Positions 1 through 5,581 of a stretch of 5,581 nt of DNA are shown piece after piece. The position numbers were made by a program, and so were the translations under genes. A model generated the notes under the pieces. The model saw only the letters and a program-made list of their open reading frames with translations, ran no database searches and was not told the DNA's origin. This DNA is from JAUZQZ01 sp036985955. GTDB lineage: Bacteria > Pseudomonadota > Zetaproteobacteria > Mariprofundales > Mariprofundaceae. The stretch is taken from assembly GCA_036985955.1 (NCBI GenBank), contig BTQQ01000116.1, positions 1-5,581 of the forward strand, written 5' to 3'. How positions within the stretch are numbered: position 1 is the first letter of the stretch; the number at the start of each line of letters is the position of its first letter.

Positions 1-789
1 GATGTGGTTAGTGGGTGCGGGCTGGATGAAGCCATTGCTGGCGCTGACTGTGTAATCAATCTGGTAGGCCTGCTATTTGAGAAGGGACGTTACACCTTTG
101 AGGCTGCGCATGTACACGGCACCGAGCATATTCTCGCCGCCTGTGACCGGGCAGGTGTTAAACAATACCTGCACATGAGTGCTCTGGGTGCGGATCCGGC
201 TTCAGCCAGTGTCTATGCGCGTACCAAGAGCACAGCAGAAGAACGCGTGCGGCAATCCCACACGGAATGGACTATTTTCCGTCCATCCATCATCTATGGT
301 GCGGGCGATGCTTTTTTCAATCGATTTAAGCAATTGACCACATCCATGCCGGTTCTGCCCTTGATTGAAGGAGATACGCGTTTCCAGCCGATCTGGGTGG
401 GGGATGTAGCCCGTGCCTTTATGGCCTCTGTCGGCAATCGTCACGTGCAGGGAAAAATTTATGAGCTTGGCGGGCCTCGAACGTATAGCTTTCGTGAACT
501 GCTCGAAATGATGTTGAGCCTGTTAAACCGGAAACGCCTGCTTATTCCCGTTCCCAAGCCTGCCGCCCGGCTTATGGCCCTGTTCATGCAATGGCTTCCC
601 ACGCCACCATTGACGCCGGATCAGTTCATCCTGTTACAACACGATAATGTGGTAAAAGGCATCGCATTTCCGAAAGAATTTGGTAGCCCGGCGGCACTGG
701 AAGATATTCTTCCTGCTTACCTGACGGGCAATCGCACTATCCGGTTGCAACAGCGGCTGGACCGCGACCGCAAGCAATTCTGGCAATAG
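1..789 (+). CDS. NAD(P)-binding atypical SDR, complex I NDUFA9-like family (5' truncated)
   Basis: This is the C-terminal 262 codons of a Rossmann-fold protein. The frame is open to the left edge, so the GTG at position 4 is almost certainly an internal valine. Numbering from that codon, visible marks are the strand and loop VINLVGLLFE (17-26), the FEAAHVHGT helix start (32-40), HMSALGADP (57-65), the YxxxK pair Tyr71/Lys75, FRPSIIYGAGDAFFNRF (92-108), the FQPIWVGDVA segment and the ELGGPRTYSFREL segment. This series is typical of bacterial NDUFA9-like atypical SDR proteins, annotated as NAD-dependent epimerase/dehydratase and usually about 300-320 residues long. Roughly 55-60 residues, including the N-terminal GxxGxxG nucleotide loop, should therefore lie upstream. 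In mitochondria the homologue is an accessory subunit of complex I. The role and substrate of the bacterial proteins are not settled, and no nuo gene is visible here. It ends 15 nt before plsY and is probably cotranscribed with it. Family assignment is firm; function is not. Confidence 0.88.
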   Translation, partial: DVVSGCGLDEAIAGADCVINLVGLLFEKGRYTFEAAHVHGTEHILAACDRAGVKQYLHMSALGADPASASVYARTKSTAEERVRQSHTEWTIFRPSIIYGAGDAFFNRFKQLTTSMPVLPLIEGDTRFQPIWVGDVARAFMASVGNRHVQGKIYELGGPRTYSFRELLEMMLSLLNRKRLLIPVPKPAARLMALFMQWLPTPPLTPDQFILLQHDNVVKGIAFPKEFGSPAALEDILPAYLTGNRTIRLQQRLDRDRKQFWQ

Positions 790-804
790 AAAGATAACTT
801 CTCG

Positions 805-1407
805 TTGTCCCTTGAAGATATTTTCCTGATTGTCGCGGCCTATCTGCTTGGGGCCACTCCTTTCGGGCTGATCTTTGCACGCTGGCTGACAGGTAAAGAT
901 CCGCGTGAACATGGCAGCGGTAACATTGGCGCCACCAATGTTTCACGTACCGGTGGCAAAGCCGTTGGACTGTTGACACTGGCCGCCGATATTGGAAAGG
1001 GTGCATTGCCTGTAGCATGGGCCGTACATACAACCAGCGAAACCATCGTTGCGCTGGTTGCCGTTGCCGCCTTCCTGGGGCACATATTTCCCATCTATCT
1101 GGGTTTCAGGGGAGGCAAGGGCGTCGCCACCATGTTCGGCGTGTTATTGCCCTGGCAGCCCTGGATGGCGGTTATTGCGTTTGGCGTATGGTTACTGGCC
1201 CTGGGGGTGTGGCGTTATGTCGCGCTGGCATCCATTCTGGCCGGCTTTACCTTGCCGCTATCGGCATGGCTGCTGCATACTTCAACTGCCTGCATAGCTG
1301 CCGCCAGTTTGTTCTGCCTGCTGATGCTGGCACGTCATCACAGCAATATCCGCCGCATGATAGCAGGAAAAGAAGACAGGGTTGGGCAAAAACCGCAGGA
1401 TACATAA
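805..1407 (+). CDS. plsY: Glycerol-3-phosphate acyltransferase PlsY (acyl-phosphate dependent)
   Basis: PlsY is an inner-membrane enzyme that transfers an acyl group from acyl-phosphate to the sn-1 position of glycerol-3-phosphate, giving lysophosphatidic acid, the first step of phospholipid synthesis in the PlsX/PlsY route. The 200-residue protein has the family's usual length and is mostly hydrophobic, consistent with five membrane segments. All signature motifs are present: GSGNIGATN (37-45), Asp62 with the GKG that follows, His93 in GHIFP, FRGGKGVAT (101-109), and the C-terminal RHHSNIRRMIAGKE (177-190). The start is TTG; it is the first possible start after the upstream in-frame TAG, and the next methionine is residue 110, inside motif 2. 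Starting here gives the expected N-terminus, a short lead into AAYLLGATPFG. No good Shine-Dalgarno precedes it, only a weak AAAGA at 790-794, so translation may depend on the upstream gene, which ends 15 nt earlier. Identity is very secure. Confidence 0.97.
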   Translation: MSLEDIFLIVAAYLLGATPFGLIFARWLTGKDPREHGSGNIGATNVSRTGGKAVGLLTLAADIGKGALPVAWAVHTTSETIVALVAVAAFLGHIFPIYLGFRGGKGVATMFGVLLPWQPWMAVIAFGVWLLALGVWRYVALASILAGFTLPLSAWLLHTSTACIAAASLFCLLMLARHHSNIRRMIAGKEDRVGQKPQDT

Positions 1408-1442
1408 TTCATGGCTGCTGTTACAACAAGGTTGCGCTGTTT

Positions 1443-1470
1443 TTGAAAGTGTGCCATTGTTTGATAAATT
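1443..1470 (+). promoter_or_regulatory. Possible sigma-70 promoter for the lysM-dprA pair
   Basis: A TTGAAA (1443-1448, 5 of 6 matches to TTGACA) is followed after 16 bp by TAAATT (1465-1470, 4 of 6 matches to TATAAT). A TG at 1462-1463 sits in the extended -10 position. It lies in the AT-richer part of the 87-bp plsY-lysM spacer, the longest gap in the window, and would give a short leader of about 18 nt before the ATG at 1495. The Shine-Dalgarno falls inside that leader. Hexamers this good arise by chance, so this is only a candidate; cotranscription from plsY remains possible, since no terminator hairpin is visible after plsY. Confidence 0.35.
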
Positions 1471-1483
1471 AAAGGGTTAGGCT

Positions 1484-1488
1484 GGGAG
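1484..1488 (+). promoter_or_regulatory. Ribosome binding site of the LysM gene
   Basis: GGGAG lies 6 nt before the ATG at 1495, a good Shine-Dalgarno match at normal spacing. It fixes this start, which is also directly followed by a signal peptide. A weaker AAGGG at 1472-1476 is too far upstream. Confidence 0.7.
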
Positions 1489-1494
1489 CTTCAT

Positions 1495-2571
1495 ATGAAA
1501 CTTCAATATAATTTAGCTATATTTCTGGCGTGGCTTCTGTGTGCACTTCCCATACAGATTCTCACACAGGCGCCCTCATTGGCATCTGCGGATGAATTGG
1601 CATTGCCGGATCAGGTAACGACTGCCGATATCAAGACCAACCTGCCCCAACCCTATATTGTCAAGAAGGGCGATACACTTTGGGATATCGCCAACTATTT
1701 CTTCAAGAACCCGAAAAAATGGCTGAATATATGGGAACGGAACCTCTACATCAGCAATCCGGACCTGATTTATCCGGGCAATGAAATCTGGTTTGACGTC
1801 AAAAAGAAGAAAACGGGGGGGTTAACCGCTGTACGGCCTCAGCCGGTGGTTCGCATCAAGCCGGTGGAGCGTCTGGAAGCCGCCATTGACCCCAGCCTGC
1901 TGATTACTGCATTAAAACGGCAGGATTTTATTTCGCCTGAAGAGGCTCAAGGTGTGGGATACATTCTCGATTCACCCGATGAACGCATCAATTATGGCGC
2001 CAATGACAACGTCTATATCAAGTTCAATTCCCCCGAGGACGAAGGCGCCGTATTTGATGTGTTCCGCACAGGCGACCCCATCCGTGATCCGAAAACGGGT
2101 AAGGTGACCGGCGTGCTGGTCAATCACCTCGGGCAAATTGAGGTGACATCACAATCGTCCGGCGTGGCCAAGGGGCGAATCATTCGCTCATTTGAAGAGC
2201 TTTCCCGAGGCGACCGCCTCAAACCGGCCCGTGATATTAATACACGCATTATTCCTGACTACCCTGCACGTGCAGTCAACGGCCATGTGCTGTATATTCG
2301 CAATGATGCAGCCGAAGCCGGCCAGCATCAGATTGTCGGCATCAGTCTGGGTTCAAAAGATGGCATGAAAGCCGGAACCGTGCTTTCCGTGCATAAGGTG
2401 GGGCGTATTATTAATGATACAATTAGCCACGAAGCTATCACGTTGCCACAGGAAAGGATTGGCGAATTAATGGTGCTGGTTCCGCAACAGGACGCATCCA
2501 TTGCGCTGGTAACAAAATCCACGGGCCCCATCAACCTGGGAGACTCGGTCCGCAATCAGGCCAAACGTTAA
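1495..2571 (+). CDS. Exported LysM-domain peptidoglycan-binding protein upstream of dprA
   Basis: The 358-residue protein begins with a Sec-type signal peptide: a basic start, a hydrophobic core at about 6-25, and an AxA cleavage site at 30-32 (ASA before DEL). It should act in the periplasm or on the outer membrane's inner face. There is no lipobox cysteine at the cleavage site. A single LysM domain follows at about 54-100 (YIVKKGDTLWDIA, then NPDLIYPGNEIWF), which binds the glycan of peptidoglycan. A lysine-rich linker (103-106) and a proline-containing stretch lead to a C-terminal half (about 153-352) that looks like two related beta-rich units. No catalytic amidase, peptidase or transglycosylase motif is visible, so it is more likely a wall-binding or scaffold protein than a hydrolase. 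LysM proteins of this size commonly lie next to dprA in beta- and gammaproteobacteria; their exact job is not established. dprA begins only 9 nt after its stop, in the same frame. A run of seven G lies at 1815-1821, just after the LysM domain. Confidence 0.92.
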   Translation: MKLQYNLAIFLAWLLCALPIQILTQAPSLASADELALPDQVTTADIKTNLPQPYIVKKGDTLWDIANYFFKNPKKWLNIWERNLYISNPDLIYPGNEIWFDVKKKKTGGLTAVRPQPVVRIKPVERLEAAIDPSLLITALKRQDFISPEEAQGVGYILDSPDERINYGANDNVYIKFNSPEDEGAVFDVFRTGDPIRDPKTGKVTGVLVNHLGQIEVTSQSSGVAKGRIIRSFEELSRGDRLKPARDINTRIIPDYPARAVNGHVLYIRNDAAEAGQHQIVGISLGSKDGMKAGTVLSVHKVGRIINDTISHEAITLPQERIGELMVLVPQQDASIALVTKSTGPINLGDSVRNQAKR

Positions 2572-2580
2572 TCTTTCACT

Positions 2581-3681
2581 TTGACCGCAACAAGTAACGC
2601 GGCGACGGGTTGGCTGCGGCTTAGCTTGGTGCGTGGGGTCGGCCCCTGTATTGGCCGTCAGTTGGTGGGCGTTAGCGGTTCCATTGAGGCCGTCTGGAAC
2701 AACAATCCGGCAAACTGGCAACATATCGACGGAATCGGGGACAAACTGATTCAGGCGCTTGAACGATCCGGCCCGGGTCAGGCATCGCGTATCCTCAAAC
2801 AATGTAAAGTAGACAGCATTCATGTGGTTTGCCCGGATGATGAAACCTGGCCGGAAGCATTGAGCACCATGGACGATGCACCGCTGGTGTTATTTGTTAA
2901 GGGTGACCTGGTAACCCTGAGATATTCGAAATTACTGGCGGTAGTGGGTGCGCGCAAGGCCAGCCGGGAGGGGCGCATGCTGACCCGGCGCTGGTGTCGT
3001 TTTCTGTCCGGATGCGGTGTCGGCATTGTCAGCGGTATGGCTTACGGCATTGATGCCGCAGCGCATGGCGGAGCACTGGAAGGTGATGCACCGACCATTG
3101 CTGTACTGGGTTGCGGGCTGTCCGCACCCTTTAGCCCCGAGCAACAACGTCAGATTGAGGCGGTTACGGCGCAGGGATGCGTCATCAGTGAATTTTTACC
3201 GGAAACAGAGGCACGGCCCGAACATTTCCCCCGGCGCAACCGGATTATTGCTGGGCTAACCAAGGCTACGCTGGTGATGGAGGCCGATCTTCAATCCGGT
3301 TCCCTCATCACCGCCCGGCAGGCAATGGATTATGGGCGGGAGGTGATGGCTGTTCCGGGTTCTGTTCTGGCAGGCAGTCATGCAGGCTGCCATCATCTAA
3401 TTCGTGACGGAGCGGCCCTGGTAGCATCCACGGAAGATATTCTTCGCCTCCTTGGATGGCATGCGGATTCAAGGCGGAAAAAGATTCCGCGCTACAAGCC
3501 TGCCAACGCATTGGAAGCAAAAATCATCAAGGCGCTGGAAGGCGAAATCATGCATATCGACGCGTTGACCGAACACTGCGGCTTGACCGTTCCGGAACTT
3601 TCCCCCATCTTGCTCGCCCTTGAGTTACTCGGTGTGGTGGAAAGCCTGCCCGGCAGCCGCTACGCCATGGGAGATGGATAA
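2581..3681 (+). CDS. dprA: DNA-processing protein DprA (Smf)
   Basis: DprA binds incoming single-stranded DNA in the cytoplasm during natural transformation and loads RecA onto it; it is also kept in many bacteria not known to be competent. The 366 residues show the full three-part layout. An N-terminal helix-hairpin-helix/SAM-like region spans about 10-70 (WLRLSLVRGVGP, then IDGIGDKLIQAL). A Rossmann-like core at about 77-290 contains VVGARKAS (121-128), SGMAYGIDAAAHGGAL (151-166), VLGCGL (175-180), ISEF (202-205), HFPRRNRIIAGL (215-226), SGSLITA (239-245), GREVMAVPG (252-260) and GCHHLIRDGA (269-278). A C-terminal winged-helix domain spans about 308-363. The start is TTG, the first possible codon after the LysM gene's TAA. 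Later candidates (TTG 2626, GTG 2629) would cut into the conserved WLRLSL helix. No Shine-Dalgarno is visible in the 9-nt gap, so translational coupling to the upstream gene is likely. The usual Tyr-Pro after the VLG.GL loop is replaced by PFSP, a small deviation. Confidence 0.96.
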   Translation: MTATSNAATGWLRLSLVRGVGPCIGRQLVGVSGSIEAVWNNNPANWQHIDGIGDKLIQALERSGPGQASRILKQCKVDSIHVVCPDDETWPEALSTMDDAPLVLFVKGDLVTLRYSKLLAVVGARKASREGRMLTRRWCRFLSGCGVGIVSGMAYGIDAAAHGGALEGDAPTIAVLGCGLSAPFSPEQQRQIEAVTAQGCVISEFLPETEARPEHFPRRNRIIAGLTKATLVMEADLQSGSLITARQAMDYGREVMAVPGSVLAGSHAGCHHLIRDGAALVASTEDILRLLGWHADSRRKKIPRYKPANALEAKIIKALEGEIMHIDALTEHCGLTVPELSPILLALELLGVVESLPGSRYAMGDG

Positions 3682-3727
3682 CCCGTTTTCCCGCACTAAA
3701 TTCACGCATACGTATTAAACACTATTG

Positions 3728-3736
3728 AAAGAGGTG
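3728..3736 (+). promoter_or_regulatory. Ribosome binding site of topA
   Basis: AAAGAGGTG, with a GAGGTG core, ends 7 nt before the ATG at 3744. It is the strongest Shine-Dalgarno in the window and fixes the topA start. No convincing promoter hexamers were found in the 62-bp dprA-topA spacer, so topA may be read from an upstream promoter, though one inside dprA cannot be excluded. Confidence 0.75.
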
Positions 3737-3743
3737 CCCATTC

Positions 3744-5581
3744 ATGAGTTCCGTTGTTGTCGTGGAGTCGCCGGCCAAGGCCAAGACCATCGAAAAATAT
3801 CTGGGAAAGGGATATAAGGTATTGGCTTCCTATGGTCATGTGCGCGCGTTTCCCAAGAAGGATGGCTCGGTGGATCCTGAACAGGACTTTGCATTGCGCT
3901 ACGAAGTCATTGCCGATAAGAAAAAACGGCTCGATGCCATTGAGAATGCACTGAAAAAGGCCGATACGTTGATTCTGGCCAGCGATCTGGACCGCGAAGG
4001 CGAAGCGATTGCCTGGCATGTCAGCGAGGAACTGAAACGGCGTGGCGCGTTGGAAGGAAAAACGGTTGAACGTATCACATTCCATGAGATTACGAAAAAA
4101 GCGATTGCGGAAGCCGTCGCACACCCGCGCAGTATTGATTATCAGCTGGTGGATGCGCAGCAGGCACGAAGCGCGCTGGATTATCTGGTCGGATTTACCC
4201 TTTCACCTCTGTTATGGCGAAAAATAAAAACAGGCCTGTCTGCCGGAAGAGTGCAATCGGTTGCCTTACGCCTGATTTGTGAACGCGAACAGGATATTCG
4301 TGCATTCGTGCCCAAAGAATACTGGGATGTAGAAGCAAACTGCACCGCATCACAGGGTAAATTTAAAGCCAGACTCTATGCCCTGGACGGTAACAAGCTG
4401 GGCAAGTTCGCACTGGCCGATGGCGTTACCGCCCGCGCCGCCGAGCGCAAGGTCAAAGCGGGCAGCTTCACCATTGCCAGTGTCAGTAAAAAGAAGAAAC
4501 AGCAACATCCGTCCCCCCCGTTCATTACATCAACCCTGCAAATGGATGCCGCACGTAAACTGGGATTTACTGCCCGCAAAACCATGCAACTGGCACAAAA
4601 ATTATACGAAGGTATTGACGTAGGTGGCGAACGCACCGGCCTGATTACCTATATGCGTACCGATTCGGTCTCGCTGGCCGAAGAATCCATTGCCGATATG
4701 CGCACACATATCGCGGAACATTTCGGTGCTGATTATATGCCGGGCAAGCCGCGCCGTTTCAGAACCAAAAGTAAGAATGCGCAGGAAGCGCATGAAGCAA
4801 TTCGTCCCACATTGATTTCACGAACACCACAGGCGATGAAGAATGTGCTTGATACCGATGCCGCCCGATTGTATGAACTCATCTGGAAGCGCGCGCTGGC
4901 CTGCCAGATGGCGCCTGCCGTTCTGGATCAGGTCAGTGCGGATATCACATCGGATGATACCACCCTGCGCGCCACGGGTTCGACCATTGCCTTCGACGGC
5001 TTTCGCAAGTTGTATCTGGAAGGCCGTGATGAACCGGCCAAGGAAGAAGATACCGGCATGCTACCGCCTTTGAAGGAAGGCGAATCCGTACAGGTTGAAA
5101 AAGCCGAGGCCAAACAGCATTTCACCGAACCCAAACCGCGTTTCTCCGAAGCCAGTCTGGTCAAGGAGCTCGAAAGCCACGGCATTGGCCGGCCTTCCAC
5201 TTATGCTTCGATTCTGAATGTATTGCGGACCCGAAATTATGTGGAAATGGATAAAAAACGTTTTATGCCCACCGATATTGGCGAAATCGTCAGCAAGTTC
5301 CTGACGAAATACTTTGCCGATATCGTGGAAACAGGATTCACGGCGGACATTGAGGATAAACTGGATGCCGTAGCACGCGGCGAGGCGGAATGGAAACCGT
5401 TGTTACGCAAATTCTGGGCACCGTTCAAGGAACGCGTGGATCATACCATGGAGAATGTAAAACGTTCCGATGTCACCCACGAAGAAACCGATCAGACCTG
5501 TCCCGAATGCGGCAAGCCCATGGCCATCAAACTGGGCCGTTACGGTAGATTCCTGGCCTGCACTGGTTATCCCGAATGCAA
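3744..5581 (+). CDS. topA: DNA topoisomerase I, type IA (3' truncated)
   Basis: TopA relaxes negative supercoils by cutting one strand through a 5'-phosphotyrosine link, preventing excess negative supercoiling behind RNA polymerase. The first 612 codons are present and open at the right edge. The N-terminal TOPRIM domain holds VVVESPAKAKTI with the catalytic glutamate Glu8, and the metal-binding DLDREGE acidic triad Asp81, Asp83 and Glu85. LSAGRVQSVALRLI (165-178) is the conserved type IA segment after it. The active-site tyrosine is Tyr303 in ITYMRTDS (301-308), with Arg305 beside it. EAHEAIRPT (348-356) and SHGIGRPSTYASI (478-490) follow and complete the toroidal core, which ends near 570. 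A C4 zinc finger begins at Cys586 and Cys589, with Cys606 and Cys612 as the second pair, so the window stops exactly at the fourth ligand. Bacterial homologues usually run to 750-870 residues with further zinc-finger or zinc-ribbon repeats, so perhaps 150-250 residues lie outside. All catalytic residues are intact. In many beta- and gammaproteobacteria a smg gene separates dprA and topA; here only 62 bp do. Confidence 0.98.
   Translation, partial: MSSVVVVESPAKAKTIEKYLGKGYKVLASYGHVRAFPKKDGSVDPEQDFALRYEVIADKKKRLDAIENALKKADTLILASDLDREGEAIAWHVSEELKRRGALEGKTVERITFHEITKKAIAEAVAHPRSIDYQLVDAQQARSALDYLVGFTLSPLLWRKIKTGLSAGRVQSVALRLICEREQDIRAFVPKEYWDVEANCTASQGKFKARLYALDGNKLGKFALADGVTARAAERKVKAGSFTIASVSKKKKQQHPSPPFITSTLQMDAARKLGFTARKTMQLAQKLYEGIDVGGERTGLITYMRTDSVSLAEESIADMRTHIAEHFGADYMPGKPRRFRTKSKNAQEAHEAIRPTLISRTPQAMKNVLDTDAARLYELIWKRALACQMAPAVLDQVSADITSDDTTLRATGSTIAFDGFRKLYLEGRDEPAKEEDTGMLPPLKEGESVQVEKAEAKQHFTEPKPRFSEASLVKELESHGIGRPSTYASILNVLRTRNYVEMDKKRFMPTDIGEIVSKFLTKYFADIVETGFTADIEDKLDAVARGEAEWKPLLRKFWAPFKERVDHTMENVKRSDVTHEETDQTCPECGKPMAIKLGRYGRFLACTGYPEC

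Noticed and set aside
4..6. GTG as the true start of the first gene
   Set aside because: The frame is open to the edge and the protein would lack the N-terminal nucleotide-binding loop that this family needs; the gene is cut by the window.
634..1094. Three overlapping open frames on the - strand across the dehydrogenase-plsY region
   Set aside because: They are antisense to two confidently identified genes, carry no recognisable domain and lack supporting start signals.
1017..1472. A 151-codon open frame on the + strand running from inside plsY into the spacer
   Set aside because: It overlaps plsY in another frame, is rich in Arg, His and Cys in no recognisable pattern, and has no ribosome binding site. 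It is a shadow of the plsY coding sequence.
1408..1494. A rho-independent terminator or small RNA after plsY
   Set aside because: The T run near 1440 is not preceded by a convincing inverted repeat, so neither a terminator nor an RNA gene can be supported.
3708..3715. ATACGTAT palindrome in the dprA-topA spacer
   Set aside because: At 8 bp with unmatched flanks it is too short to claim as an operator, and no second copy was noticed near the other promoters.
3682..3743. A topA promoter or a dprA terminator in the 62-bp spacer
   Set aside because: The best hexamer pairs (for example TTCACG and TATTGA) match poorly and would sit on the ribosome binding site. No GC-rich hairpin followed by T residues is present.
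3702..4124. A 140-codon open frame on the - strand over the topA start
   Set aside because: It lies opposite the highly conserved TOPRIM domain of topA, resembles no known family, and would have to end in the dprA-topA spacer. It is explained by codon bias on the other strand.

Overview
The window reads as ordinary, dense housekeeping DNA from a proteobacterium. By eye its GC content is slightly above 50%. All five genes lie on the + strand and fill almost the whole window. The protein motifs look gamma-, beta- or zeta-proteobacterial: a periplasmic LysM protein sits directly upstream of dprA, and the TopA C-terminal region has the gamma/beta style. The class cannot be fixed from the sequence alone.

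Layout: (1) 1-789, the 3' part of an atypical short-chain dehydrogenase of the complex I NDUFA9-like family, cut by the window edge; (2) 805-1407, plsY, the membrane acyltransferase that starts phospholipid synthesis; (3) an 87-bp spacer with a plausible promoter and a clear ribosome binding site; (4) 1495-2571, an exported LysM-domain protein; (5) 2581-3681, dprA, the single-stranded-DNA-binding RecA loader of natural transformation; (6) a 62-bp spacer with a strong ribosome binding site; (7) 3744 to the right edge, the first 612 codons of topA, DNA topoisomerase I, cut inside its first C-terminal zinc finger. No stretch longer than 90 bases lacks a gene. I saw no RNA gene, mobile element, CRISPR array or convincing terminator.

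The genes fall into two tightly spaced pairs, dehydrogenase-plsY (15-nt gap) and lysM-dprA (9-nt gap), followed by topA. In each pair the second gene begins with TTG, has no good Shine-Dalgarno sequence, and lies in the same reading frame as the gene before it, separated by one stop codon. lysM and topA instead begin with ATG behind a good Shine-Dalgarno sequence. This suggests that plsY and dprA are translated weakly or by coupling to the upstream gene. The proteins share no single pathway (lipid synthesis, cell envelope, DNA uptake, supercoiling). The cluster is a conserved neighbourhood rather than a functional module.

I found no new biological system. The points most worth checking are the mixed gene order (plsY-lysM-dprA-topA with no smg gene before topA), the two in-frame TTG junctions, and an apparent internal duplication in the LysM protein.
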